From NCBI RefSeq assembly GCF_025847235.1, contig NZ_JAOZEW010000004.1, positions 62,001-126,000 on the forward strand: a stretch of 64,000 nt of DNA. Reading direction: 5' to 3'. Made by a program: the position numbers and the translations under genes. Below the pieces are notes generated by a model. The model was not told the origin of the DNA. It saw only the letters and a program-made list of their open reading frames with translations, and did not search any database. This DNA comes from Flavobacterium shii. GTDB lineage: Bacteria > Bacteroidota > Bacteroidia > Flavobacteriales > Flavobacteriaceae. How positions within the stretch are numbered: position 1 is the stretch's first letter; the number at the start of each line of letters is the position of its first letter. Shown in pieces: positions 7,729-16,953 of this stretch.

Positions 7729-8828
7729 TTTTTTTTTTCGCCTTTTTCAAAAGCGTATTTTTTCTCCCAATCCGGATATTTCTTTAAAACTTCCTTAGGT
7801 TCATCGGTGTACCAAGCATAACCATTTCTGCGTTCGGCTCCGATCTCATCCAATGATTTCTTTTTAACTCCATCACGATCGCTAAAAAAAGGTTCGTTGT
7901 TGTCCAGTTCCATAAATCTTGCCCAGATTGGCGAAGCATTTTGAGTAACAATCATTTTCTTATCTATGATTTTACCGGCATCATTTAAAACACGTTTTTC
8001 TTCAAGATTGGTGATTTTAGTTTTATCAAACCAAGCATAAGCACTTTTTACAGCAGTAATTACTTCTGGAGATGGATTATCGATTGACATTAATAACAAT
8101 ACAATTTTAGCCGATTCTTTCCCGCTTAAAGAAGGCAATTCATAAGCTCGTGCTTTGGCTGGAGCCAAAGTATTCTCGTCATGTTGTGCACACCAAGCCG
8201 TTAAAACACCATTTTGTTTGTATTGCGTTTTTATGATACATGCAATCCCTTTATCAAAAGCAATTTTAGCTTTGGCAACAGTATCTTTTGGAACAATAAT
8301 ACCATAGTAATCCGAGGTTTCTGCTATTTGTTTTAATATTGTTAAGATATGAAACATCGAATCATCATTATAAGTAATGTGGGTATAATATCCCTTTTTT
8401 AAAGGAAAAAACTGTGGCCATCCTCCATTATCATATTGTGCTTGCAGCAAATAATCAACTCCTAAAAGAAATGCTTTTTTATACCTTTCATCTGGCTTTT
8501 GTTTGTACATTTTTGCAAGGAAAAGCATTTCCTGACACGTAGCTCCGTTATCGGTTGTAATATCATGCAAATCACTTTTTAGGGCAATTAGATTCTGCTT
8601 TTCGGTTTCAGAAAGTGGTTTCTGCATTTCGATATTCTTTGGCCATCCGCCAATGTTACGCTGGTATAACAACACATTTTCGGCTATAGCCTGAGCCTCG
8701 GGAGTTGCAAACCATGAAGGATCGCTCTTGCGAATGATATCGCTCCAATTTTTAGAATTATATTGTGCCTGCAATCCGAAATTAATGCAGCATAAAAAAA
8801 GTACTATTGTTTTTTTGAATGTAATCAT
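7716..8828 (-). CDS. Pectate lyase family 10 (PL10), 5' half of a frameshifted PL10-CE8 gene
   Basis: A 370-residue frame with signal peptide (ending NFGLQAQ) and a PL10 pectate lyase domain, which cleaves polygalacturonate by Ca2+-assisted beta-elimination to unsaturated products. Family features include the N-terminal LLYQRNIGGWPKNIEM, DNGATCQEMLFLAKMYK, QYDNGGWPQFFPL with THITYNDDSM, and the C-terminal RNGYAWYTDEP. The lyase domain looks complete. The frame leaves the domain at a Lys-rich linker (FEKGEKKK) and stops three codons after the A10 run. Fusion to CE8 would couple demethylation to lyase action. It follows GH43 by 7 bases and is probably co-transcribed with it. Confidence 0.9.
   Translation of the reverse strand: MITFKKTIVLFLCCINFGLQAQYNSKNWSDIIRKSDPSWFATPEAQAIAENVLLYQRNIGGWPKNIEMQKPLSETEKQNLIALKSDLHDITTDNGATCQEMLFLAKMYKQKPDERYKKAFLLGVDYLLQAQYDNGGWPQFFPLKKGYYTHITYNDDSMFHILTILKQIAETSDYYGIIVPKDTVAKAKIAFDKGIACIIKTQYKQNGVLTAWCAQHDENTLAPAKARAYELPSLSGKESAKIVLLLMSIDNPSPEVITAVKSAYAWFDKTKITNLEEKRVLNDAGKIIDKKMIVTQNASPIWARFMELDNNEPFFSDRDGVKKKSLDEIGAERRNGYAWYTDEPKEVLKKYPDWEKKYAFEKGEKKKVKP
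7726..7741 (-). other. A10 run with A-AAA-AAG heptamer at the PL10/CE8 frame junction
   Basis: On the coding strand the PL10 frame reads GAA AAA AAA AAG GTG AAA CCG TAA. A shift of -1 at A-AAA-AAG, or one added A, gives GGT GAA ACC and enters the CE8 frame directly. The heptamer is the one used for programmed -1 frameshifting in Escherichia coli dnaX. Homopolymer miscounting or a real mutation explain the same data. I see no clear stimulatory stem or Shine-Dalgarno-like element. Confidence 0.6.
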
Positions 8829-8835
8829 TTTAATT

Positions 8836-10455
8836 TTATTTAGTTATTCTAAACCAGTCTATTGCAACGTTCCCTGAATCATTTGTTACTTTCTCGCTTA
8901 AAGCAAAAAATCCCAGTTTGGCCCCAATCCATTTTCCTTCTTTGGCAGTAAATTCATTCCCAATAGCTTGATATTTTTCATCATCCATGCTATAAAAGAA
9001 ACTACAAATACCTCCTTTTGTTACTTTTACCCTAAGGTAAATTGTATTGTTTGTTATTAAAACTGGATTTGTTTCTGTTTCGGAAATCGTTTTATTAAAA
9101 GTTCCCGTCTTTTGATTTAAATACAGTTTTCCGTTTTCATTTTTAAAACACAAATAGCTATAATCCAATCCCATGATTATAAGTCCTGTCGATTCCCCGT
9201 TTAGCCTTGCATTAAAAGTCATTTTGGTTGTAGCGGTGAAAGTTTCTGCAGGGAATTTTTGCAATAATAAATTCGGGGCCTCAAATATATTTTTTGTGTC
9301 TTTGATTGTCGTTTGGCAAAACAAATTAAAATAACCTAAACTTGTTGAAAATCCCCAATTTATTTGAGCATTTGCCTGCCATTGCCATTGTAATCCTAGT
9401 TTAGTCGAATTAAATTCATCCGAATCTGCTGGAGTTTCTATTGGATAACTCTTTCCTATATTTGGCTTTTTGAATGTCGTTACGGGTTCTCCGATTCCAT
9501 TTTTATCAAAATCCACTCCCATTTTGGGCCAATCATTTTCCCATTTCATAGGCTGTAGATGTACTACTCTGCCATAAACTCCTTTATCCTGAAAATGTAT
9601 AAACCAATCTTCTCCTGTTTGTGTTTGTATCCAAGCACCTTGATGTGGTCCGTTTATAGTCGTTTTTCCTTGTTCCAGAACTTTCTTTTTTTCATAAGGA
9701 CCATAAATATTCTTTGCTCTTAAAACTGTTTGCCAACCTGTGGCAACTCCTCCTGCTGGAGCAAAAACATAGTAATAATTATTTCGTTTATAAAACTTTG
9801 GCCCCTCGATTGTGCCTTCGCTTTCATGACCATCAATAATCATTACGCCATCATTATAAGCAATTGTTCCCTCGGCATTCATCGTACAAATCACCAATAA
9901 GCTTTTTATTTGTGCGCGACTTCCTGCAAAAGCATGAACCAAATAAACTTTCCCATCATCATCCCATAAAGGACTTGGATCTATAAGTCCTAATCCTGCT
10001 TTTACCAAAATAGGTTCAGACCAAGGTCCTTCGGGCTTTTTGGATTTTATCATGTAAATCCCAAAATCGGGATCTGGATAATAAATATAAAATTCATTAT
10101 TATGAAAATTTATACTTGGTGCCCAAACGCCATTCCCGTGTTGCACTTTATCATAGGTTTCTACAGGAATTTGTTTCGTAAGCGCATACGCTATAATCTT
10201 CCAGTTTACCAAATCTTTGGAATGCAAAATTGGTAATCCCGGGATGCAATTAAACGACGATGCGGTCATATAAAAATCATCTCCTACACGCACAACATCA
10301 GGATCTGAATAATCGGCATTAATTATTGGATTTGTATAAGTTCCGTTTCCGTTATCCGAAACCCAAGCTTGCGATACAAAGGTTTTTTCCTGCGAGAAAT
10401 TCTTCTGTATTAAACAGAAAAACAGAATAATAAATATGCCTTGGGTATGTTTCAT
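8836..10455 (-). CDS. GH43 glycoside hydrolase with C-terminal beta-sandwich domain
   Basis: A 539-residue secreted GH43 enzyme, likely a beta-xylosidase or alpha-L-arabinofuranosidase acting on pectin side chains. After a signal peptide (1-21) comes a five-blade propeller with putative base D51 (ADYSDPDVV), pKa-modulating D159 (LIDPSP) and acid E217 (GTIEGPK). Residues from about 343 (ADSDEFNSTKLGLQW) form a concanavalin-like domain typical of the longer xylosidase-type GH43 enzymes. Activity on arabinan, xylan or galactan side chains cannot be told from sequence. It lies between GH105 and PL10 genes in one orientation. Confidence 0.92.
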   Translation of the reverse strand: MKHTQGIFIILFFCLIQKNFSQEKTFVSQAWVSDNGNGTYTNPIINADYSDPDVVRVGDDFYMTASSFNCIPGLPILHSKDLVNWKIIAYALTKQIPVETYDKVQHGNGVWAPSINFHNNEFYIYYPDPDFGIYMIKSKKPEGPWSEPILVKAGLGLIDPSPLWDDDGKVYLVHAFAGSRAQIKSLLVICTMNAEGTIAYNDGVMIIDGHESEGTIEGPKFYKRNNYYYVFAPAGGVATGWQTVLRAKNIYGPYEKKKVLEQGKTTINGPHQGAWIQTQTGEDWFIHFQDKGVYGRVVHLQPMKWENDWPKMGVDFDKNGIGEPVTTFKKPNIGKSYPIETPADSDEFNSTKLGLQWQWQANAQINWGFSTSLGYFNLFCQTTIKDTKNIFEAPNLLLQKFPAETFTATTKMTFNARLNGESTGLIIMGLDYSYLCFKNENGKLYLNQKTGTFNKTISETETNPVLITNNTIYLRVKVTKGGICSFFYSMDDEKYQAIGNEFTAKEGKWIGAKLGFFALSEKVTNDSGNVAIDWFRITK

Positions 10456-10478
10456 TTTAAAGAATAATTACCTTTTAA

Positions 10479-11702
10479 TTATCTATTTAATTCTAATGCT
10501 GCCAAAATAAACGGACCTGTTGCCTTAGGATCATTATCTTTTTTTCTTTCATTAACGTAGTATTCATAAGAACCATCTCTGTATGGTTTCCCTCCTAATC
10601 CGGCAACGGCACAAGCGTTTGTAATTGTAATTTCTCCATTGCCATCTACTTTCATCAATTGTTTCGTTAATCCATCAAAAGCTTTATTGGCGATATCTTT
10701 ATACTTTTTTGGCAAATATCCTTTGTTTGCTCCTTTTGCAAAAGCATAAGCAAACATCGAAGATCCTGATGATTCCAAATAATTTCCTTTTTTATCGCCC
10801 ATATCCGTTACTTGGTACCAAAGCCCTGTTTTCTTATCTTGAAATTTCACTAAGGCTTCGGATAATTGATTTAAATACATAACCAATTCTTTTTGCTTTG
10901 GATGGTCTTTGGGAAAATAATCCAATACATCTACCAATGCCATTGCGTACCAACCCAACGAACGCGACCAAAAGTTAGGCGATGTTCCTGTTTCTGGATT
11001 TGCCCAAGGCATTTTTTTGCTTTCGTCCCAACCATGATAAAGCAAGCCTGTTTTTTTATCCAAATCATTTTTCTGAATTAATTCAAATTGTTTTGCGATA
11101 TCATTAAGTTCTGCTCCTTTTTCAAATTGAGTGGTATATTGGGCATAAAATGGTTCGCCCATATACAATCCGTCCAGCCACATTTGGTCTGGGTAAATCT
11201 TTTTATGCCAGAATCCACCACTTGCAGTTCTTGGTTGTTCTTTTATTTGTTTTCTTAAAAGCTCGAGTGCTTTAAGGTATTTCTGGTCCTTTGTTGTATC
11301 GTACAAATTAAACAATAAACGTCCTGCCGTAACCATATCAATATTGTAGGTATCGAATTTATAGCTTTTAATACTACCATCTTCTTCTACCAAATCATCT
11401 ACATATTTTTTTATATAATTGTAATACTTAACATCATCTGTCTTTTTATATAATTCTTCAAAAGAGGTTAATACCAAACCATGAACATAATCCCATTTTG
11501 GTTCTTTTACATCATCGATCATATAAGCTTCGGGATGGCGTTTCATGATAGATAAAGCCATTCTTTCGGACCATTTTAGGTCTTTGGATATCAAAACTGT
11601 AGTTTTTGCAGGTTCCTGAGAAATTGTCTTACAGCTCATTAAAGTCATTATGCAAACCAATGCTATTGATCCAAAATAATTTCGTTTTATATCATTTTTC
11701 AT
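10479..11702 (-). CDS. GH105 unsaturated rhamnogalacturonyl hydrolase
   Basis: A 407-residue lipoprotein of GH105, which removes 4,5-unsaturated galacturonate from the non-reducing end of lyase products. The N-terminus has a lipobox (LMSC, Cys24), so it is probably lipid-anchored in the periplasm or outer membrane. The alpha/alpha-barrel motifs are ASGGFWHKKIYPDQMWLDGLYM (160-181, with putative catalytic D177), SPNFWSRSLGWYAMALVDVLDYFP, and GGKPYRDGSYEYYVNE near the C-terminus. It is paralogous to the next gene upstream (11724-12931) and probably arose by tandem duplication. Confidence 0.92.
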   Translation of the reverse strand: MKNDIKRNYFGSIALVCIMTLMSCKTISQEPAKTTVLISKDLKWSERMALSIMKRHPEAYMIDDVKEPKWDYVHGLVLTSFEELYKKTDDVKYYNYIKKYVDDLVEEDGSIKSYKFDTYNIDMVTAGRLLFNLYDTTKDQKYLKALELLRKQIKEQPRTASGGFWHKKIYPDQMWLDGLYMGEPFYAQYTTQFEKGAELNDIAKQFELIQKNDLDKKTGLLYHGWDESKKMPWANPETGTSPNFWSRSLGWYAMALVDVLDYFPKDHPKQKELVMYLNQLSEALVKFQDKKTGLWYQVTDMGDKKGNYLESSGSSMFAYAFAKGANKGYLPKKYKDIANKAFDGLTKQLMKVDGNGEITITNACAVAGLGGKPYRDGSYEYYVNERKKDNDPKATGPFILAALELNR

Positions 11703-11723
11703 TTTAAAATAGGCTTTATGTTC

Positions 11724-12931
11724 TTATTTATCCAACTCTAATGCGCTCAACATAAATGCTGTCAAACCGATAGAGCTGTTGTCTTTCTTTTTTCCGTTTA
11801 TGTAATATTCATTTGATCCGTCTCGAAATGGATTTCCTCCTAAACCTACATTTGGCGAAACATTTATTATATTTAATTCTCCTTTCTCATCAATCCTAAC
11901 AAACTCTTTTATAAATTCATCAAATGATTTTTCGGCAATCTTTTTATACTCGGAAGGTAAATATCCTTTATTTGCTCCTTTTGTAAAAGCATATATAAAC
12001 ATTGCCGATCCCGATGGTTCTAGATAATTGTCTTTAAGTGCTGGTTTATCTGTAACCTGAAACCATAATCCCGACTTGTCTTTATAAACAAGTAACGCTT
12101 TTGCTAATTGATTTAAATACCCCTCCAGAACTTTTTGTTTCGGATGATTTTTTGGATAATAATCCAATACATCTACGAGAGCCATCATATACCAACCCAT
12201 TCCTCGCGACCAGATTGTTGGCGATGTTCCTGTCTCTGGATTTGCCCAACCTATTTGCTTACTTTCGTCCCAGGCATGATATAATAATCCAGTTTTTTTA
12301 TCGATAAAATGATTCTGTACCAACTCAAATTGTTTGGCAATATCATCTAATCCTTTGCCTTTTTCTAACTCAACCGTATATTGTGCATAAAAGGTTCTGC
12401 CATATATAATCCATCTAACCACATTTGATTGGGGTAAATTTGCTTGTGCCAAAATCCTCCGCTAGCATTTCTGGGTTGGTTTTCGATTTGATTTCTCAAA
12501 AGTACCATTGCTTTACGATAGCGTTCTTCTTTGGTTAAATCATACAAATCAAAAAGGATTTTCCCTTGATTGACATAATCGATATTGTATTCTTTTATAA
12601 CATAACCTTTAATGTTTCCAGAACTATCTATCAATTCGTTTGCATATTCTGTTACATAATCCAGATACTTTGGATTTTTGGTTTTATCATATAATTTTTC
12701 AAAAGAAAGCAATGCAAATCCCATTTTGTAATCCCATTTTGGCTTTTCGGCACCATCAATCTGCCAAGCTTTTGGGTATTTGTTCATAATCGAAAGGGCC
12801 GTTTTTTCAGACCATTTTAAATCCTTAGCAATAACATATTTATTTTGTCCCATTATTAAACTACTGCTAAACAGAAGAAAAATAATTACCCAATTGGAAT
12901 ATTTTAATTTCATAAAAACATTTTTAAACAT
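11724..12931 (-). pseudogene. GH105 unsaturated rhamnogalacturonyl hydrolase interrupted by a frameshift
   Basis: Two overlapping frames (12365-12931 and 11724-12452) encode the halves of one GH105 enzyme. The first ends ...WLDGLYMAEPF then reads off-frame MHNIRLS and stops; the second continues YAQYTVELEKGKG to the end. Adding one T to the T4 run in CCTTTTATG (near 12391-12394) restores a single frame of about 402 residues, matching the 407-residue paralogue next door. The signal region (SNWVIIFLLFSSSLIMGQ) and the catalytic MWLDGLY motif are present. It could be a recent pseudogene or a one-base sequencing error; the site is not a classical slippery heptamer. Confidence 0.85.
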
Positions 12932-13219
12932 GCAATTCCCTTATTTTTTGCCACAGATTAATTATGGCTCTTTATTAAATTTCGATCAAATATCAATGTT
13001 ATATGTAAACCTATTTTTTCTCGCAGATTAGGCAGATTATATTTTAATCGTTTTAATCCTTTAATCTATAGTATTTTTTCTTGCACGCAGATTTTAAAAA
13101 GATTTAAGCTGATCTAAGCAGATAATTATCCATAATTGATTTTTTAAAATTAAATCTGCTACAATCTGCAGAATCTGCGTGAAACAAAATTCTTTTAATC
13201 TTTAGCCATTAAACAAAAA
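12932..13219. repeat. Intergenic stretch with CTGCxxAATCTGCG-like repeats
   Basis: About 290 bp without a gene. It contains several copies and inverted copies of phrases such as GCAGATT and AATCTGC, a kind of degenerate repeat found in many gaps of this window (also 45302-45360, 48985-49125 and 53030-53160). No promoter stands out. Confidence 0.45.
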
Positions 13220-14188
13220 TTACATTTTGCCTTTTTTATTCAATACTTCTAATCTTTCATCAAGGTATTTTATAAATTCTTCTTTGTTTTTAATACCGTC
13301 TTTTTCTTGTTCCCAAGCACCCAAAAAGTAAAACGAAGTTGGTTTTGTGGTTGGTTTAAAAACCAATAAATAATCCAAATCTGTATCAGCTATATTTTCG
13401 ATTGTGCTAGTTTCATAAAAAATTGCCATTCCAAGTTTATCAGGAACCAATGATTGTGTGCCGTAGGTTGCCAGATATGCCCACTTTTTATTTTTACTTT
13501 CTTTTTTAAGTAATTCAGCGTTTTTCTGTTTTACAATTCCAGTGCAAATTCCGCTAATTTCTTTGGAAGCTTTAATCGTATGTTTGGTATATAAATCATC
13601 TGGTTTAATTGTTAATTCCGATGTGAAATCAATTTTATCCGAAGCTGTTTTCCATCCAAAGTAATCCACTTTTACCGTAGATTCATTTACCTTATTCTGC
13701 ACATACGCCAAAGTAGAATCGACTTCATAGAAATGAAGTTTTTTATTATCTAAATAACGATCTATAGATCCAATCCCGATTCCTTTACCCGCTTTTAGGA
13801 TATCTGCTCCCCAATCGCTCATTATATGATACGAATCAAAACCATCTTGCCCTACTTGTGGCAAAATAATTGCCGATGTTTTTTTTCCATAAATATCAAT
13901 CGCGTTTCTCCAATCCAGATACAAACGATATCCTATTCTGTTATTTTCCCAACCTGGTCCTTCGTAACGAATATCAAATGAATGATCGGTATGTTCGGGA
14001 GCTAATTTTAATTTATCTACATTTTTAAAAATAGTTCCTCCAATATACTTGCGCCCTTCCCATTTTCCATCGGTTTTTACAGACAACTCGGCATAGGTTT
14101 TGGCTGTTTTACTATCGTATTTATTTTGTGCTTTACAACTTGTAAGTCCTAAAATCAATGCTGCGGATATTGTTATTACTGTTTTCAT
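13220..14188 (-). CDS. DUF4861 family lipoprotein
   Basis: A 322-residue protein with a lipoprotein signal (LGLTSC, Cys18). I assign it to DUF4861 from the GKWEGRKYIGGTIFKNVD start, the YEGPGWENNRIGYRLYLDWRNAIDIYGK block and the SYHIMSDWGADILKAGKGIGIGS block. A paralogue (44132-45301) shares this layout. DUF4861 proteins recur in pectin and uronate loci of Bacteroidota; I know of no secure activity. The conserved Trp, Asp and Tyr residues and export suggest a periplasmic carbohydrate-active role, which is inference. It lies between an esterase and two GH105 genes. Confidence 0.8.
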   Translation of the reverse strand: MKTVITISAALILGLTSCKAQNKYDSKTAKTYAELSVKTDGKWEGRKYIGGTIFKNVDKLKLAPEHTDHSFDIRYEGPGWENNRIGYRLYLDWRNAIDIYGKKTSAIILPQVGQDGFDSYHIMSDWGADILKAGKGIGIGSIDRYLDNKKLHFYEVDSTLAYVQNKVNESTVKVDYFGWKTASDKIDFTSELTIKPDDLYTKHTIKASKEISGICTGIVKQKNAELLKKESKNKKWAYLATYGTQSLVPDKLGMAIFYETSTIENIADTDLDYLLVFKPTTKPTSFYFLGAWEQEKDGIKNKEEFIKYLDERLEVLNKKGKM

Positions 14189-14198
14189 TATATTTAAT

Positions 14199-15134
14199 TT
14201 ATTTGAAAATTTTATCTAAAAATTGTGTTGTATATTTTACTGTATCATCAAACCACGGATTAAAAAACCAAAATGAATGTGGTGATTTTTCAATTGTTTT
14301 TACGTCATTGTAAATATTATTTTGATTTAAAATGGCTATCATATCGTCTCTTCCAGCATGAAACCTATCCAAACTGCTGTCGATAAATAGTGTTGGCGGC
14401 GTGTTTTTATTGGTATGTGTTAAAGCCGAAGCATTTTGCCAGTTCTTAGGATTCTCTTCATAAGAACCATTTAACCAAAAAGCAGCCATTTCTCCTTCTT
14501 CAGATTCTGGATGTTTAAAAGCCAGGATTCCATCTATATCAATAATAGCGTGAACATTTGATGTTGATTTACTTTTGTTTTGAACATCATCAAATGCTAA
14601 ATCTCCATTTGTTGTACCAATCAAAGCAGCCATCTGACCTCCCGAAGAACATCCTAAAATAGCAATTTTGTTTGGATCAACATGGAATTTTTGTGCATTA
14701 TCTTTTATAAATTTAATTGCATTTTTTACATCATAAATTGCCTGAGGATATTTTGCTTCAAGCGATAATCTGTATTCTATTGTAAAACAAGAATACCCTT
14801 TTGAAGCTATTTCTTGTCCTAAAACATGCATTTGGTTTTTATTTCCCGATCTCCATCCTCCACCATGAATCATGATTACGGCTGGATTCATTTTTTGCTT
14901 TTTATAAATAAAAGCATCCAGATGCAATTCTCTTGTATTCTCTTTATAGTAAACTAAATCATAAACAGGATTAATATCTTTATTCTCTTTTGCCTTAGCA
15001 ATTGTTATAAAAGGATATTTTTTAATTAATTTGGTATAAGTGCTTTGTACAGTGTACGACGTGTCGATACTATACTGACTTTGTGCATCAATAGCTATGA
15101 AAAAAAACAATAAAAAAAGCCTTATTTTTCTCAT
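14199..15134 (-). CDS. Secreted alpha/beta hydrolase (carbohydrate esterase-like)
   Basis: A 311-residue exported alpha/beta hydrolase with signal peptide (1-20, ending AQSQ). The oxyanion motif HGGGW lies at 90-94, the nucleophile elbow GCSSG at 161-165 (Ser163), an Asp in LFIDSSLDRFHAGRD, and the His in KSPHSFWFF near the C-terminus. This is the hormone-sensitive-lipase/CE10-like fold used by pectin and xylan acetylesterases. The natural ester is inferred from context only. It is the first gene of the leftward enzyme block, 64 bases after a terminator-like hairpin behind SusD. Confidence 0.85.
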   Translation of the reverse strand: MRKIRLFLLFFFIAIDAQSQYSIDTSYTVQSTYTKLIKKYPFITIAKAKENKDINPVYDLVYYKENTRELHLDAFIYKKQKMNPAVIMIHGGGWRSGNKNQMHVLGQEIASKGYSCFTIEYRLSLEAKYPQAIYDVKNAIKFIKDNAQKFHVDPNKIAILGCSSGGQMAALIGTTNGDLAFDDVQNKSKSTSNVHAIIDIDGILAFKHPESEEGEMAAFWLNGSYEENPKNWQNASALTHTNKNTPPTLFIDSSLDRFHAGRDDMIAILNQNNIYNDVKTIEKSPHSFWFFNPWFDDTVKYTTQFLDKIFK

Positions 15135-15158
15135 CTATAAAATATTTTTTTAGTTAAG

Positions 15159-15189
15159 AAAGGAGTTTGTTGCATGATCAAACTCCTTT
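15159..15189 (-). terminator. Hairpin after the first SusC/SusD pair
   Basis: Perfect 11-bp stem (AAAGGAGTTTG at 15159-15169, CAAACTCCTTT at 15179-15189) with a 9-base loop. It lies between the SusD stop codon and the esterase start, so it could terminate or attenuate the SusC/SusD transcript before the enzyme genes. Confidence 0.65.
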
Positions 15190-15251
15190 TTAACTACTCA
15201 AAAAAACAATAATTTTAAAAAAATTATCAAAATACTAATTACTAACTTTTT

Positions 15252-16943
15252 CTAATATGCGGGATTTTGAGGGTAATTTTTACTTCTGTTTAAATCTAAC
15301 GCAGCCTGAGGTATTGGTCTTAAAATTTTAAGGAGACCATTTTGTCCATTAAAAGCATTTGCACTAGTAACTTTAGGATTGTATAATACGGTTCTTTGCA
15401 CCAATGTACCTGTACGTTTTAAGTCGAACCAACGGTGGTATTCTCCCAATAATTCTCTTCCTCTTTCGTCTAGTATTGTATTAATATCTATTGCCGTTAA
15501 TACTGGTATTACTCCCGCTACTCCACCACCTGCTCTTTTTCTTACTTCGTTTAAACGATCTAAAGCTGTTGCAGAATTACCTGCTTTAAAATAAGCCTCG
15601 GCAGCAATTAAATACGTTTCCCCGAGTCTGGATATGATAAAATCACGTGTACTACTTCTATTTGTAGCAGGTGTAAATGGTGTTGTGTTAAAGTTCATAC
15701 TTGTAGCGCCACTATAAGGTGCTTTGGGATCATCAAATTTTCGAACCGGAATAAGATTGTAATCACCTCCTGATGCTGCTGCCGAAGAATAAGTTCCCCA
15801 ATTGTGATATCTAAAAGTAGCTGCATTGGCTTTTCTTGAAGCATTTGCGGTATTCCAAGTAGTTCTATCGTCTACTGTAAACCAACTCGGCTCATAGAAA
15901 TCTGTAATTTTTAAACCCGATTTATCGGCTACATCATAATAATCATAATATCTGCTATAGATTTCATTCATGAAAGTCCCTTCCCAACGTTTGTCTCCTT
16001 TTTCATATAATGATAAAGCGTAAACTGTAGGGCAAAGTGTGTAACTTCTGTTAGGGTAAGGCGTTCCCGCAGCAGCAGCGCCTAAATAAGAGCTAAACCA
16101 ATAGTTTTGTGAACTACCTAATGATGTTGTTCCTGTAGCATTTGAAGCAATTGAAAATTGAACCGAAAAGATAGTTTCGGCATTCATTTCGTTTCCTGGT
16201 TTTACTACATTATCAAAAGACACGGCTAATGCCTGACCATTAATTACCTGATCTGCCAAGGCTGCTGCTGTTGTAAAATCTGCTGGAGTCCCAAAAGTTT
16301 CATATCCTCTAGTAAGGTATACTTTTGCCAATAAATTCTGAACTGCTCTCTTATTTACTCTTCCTGTATATGCACCTGTAGCGACTGCAGGAAGTGCTTC
16401 ATTAAGATCTTTTAAAATTTGAGTATATACTTCTTCTGCACTATTTCTATCAAATGAGGTAACTGCTGTATTGATGTTTTCTAATACAACTGGAACACCT
16501 CCATAAGTTTGAACCAATAAGAAATAAGCATTGGCTCTTAAAAATTTAAGTTCTCCTATTCTTGTATCTAATGTGCTTGCTTTTTCGGTAATAGTCGAAT
16601 AATACAGCCCTTTATTGGCTTGTTGTATAGATGAATAACAGGTTCTGTACAATTGGTCAACCCCTGCAGATGCAGAGGATAACGTTAAATATTTGGCTAA
16701 TCCTTCCGGTTCCTGATTTCTACCTTCAGAATACATGTCGGTACCTGCCTCAAACAACCAGGGATCACCTCCGTAAACATCTTTTAATGTTGCATAATTC
16801 GTATTTACTAATGATTCAAAACCTGGGGCAGTAATAAAATATTGCTCGGCCGAACCATAGGAACGATTATCTTCATCTATAAAGTCGGAACAAGAATTAA
16901 GTGTCGTTACTAGTAGTCCTATAATTACTATTATTTTTTTCAT
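15252..16943 (-). CDS. SusD/RagB-type surface glycan-binding lipoprotein
   Basis: A 563-residue SusD family lipoprotein, the lid that captures oligosaccharide for its SusC partner at the cell surface. The lipobox is LNSC (Cys18), followed by acidic residues (SDFIDEDN) fitting surface export. The N-terminal TPR-like part has LDTRIGELKFLRANAYFLLVQTYGGVPVV, and the C-terminus has TYLIAAEAYFKAGNSATALDRLNEVRKRAGG and ERGRELLGEYHRWFDLKRTG, both family signatures. It follows SusC by 10 bases. The ligand is probably a pectin fragment, by context. Confidence 0.95.
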   Translation of the reverse strand: MKKIIVIIGLLVTTLNSCSDFIDEDNRSYGSAEQYFITAPGFESLVNTNYATLKDVYGGDPWLFEAGTDMYSEGRNQEPEGLAKYLTLSSASAGVDQLYRTCYSSIQQANKGLYYSTITEKASTLDTRIGELKFLRANAYFLLVQTYGGVPVVLENINTAVTSFDRNSAEEVYTQILKDLNEALPAVATGAYTGRVNKRAVQNLLAKVYLTRGYETFGTPADFTTAAALADQVINGQALAVSFDNVVKPGNEMNAETIFSVQFSIASNATGTTSLGSSQNYWFSSYLGAAAAGTPYPNRSYTLCPTVYALSLYEKGDKRWEGTFMNEIYSRYYDYYDVADKSGLKITDFYEPSWFTVDDRTTWNTANASRKANAATFRYHNWGTYSSAAASGGDYNLIPVRKFDDPKAPYSGATSMNFNTTPFTPATNRSSTRDFIISRLGETYLIAAEAYFKAGNSATALDRLNEVRKRAGGGVAGVIPVLTAIDINTILDERGRELLGEYHRWFDLKRTGTLVQRTVLYNPKVTSANAFNGQNGLLKILRPIPQAALDLNRSKNYPQNPAY

Positions 16944-16953
16944 TTTTCTTAAT

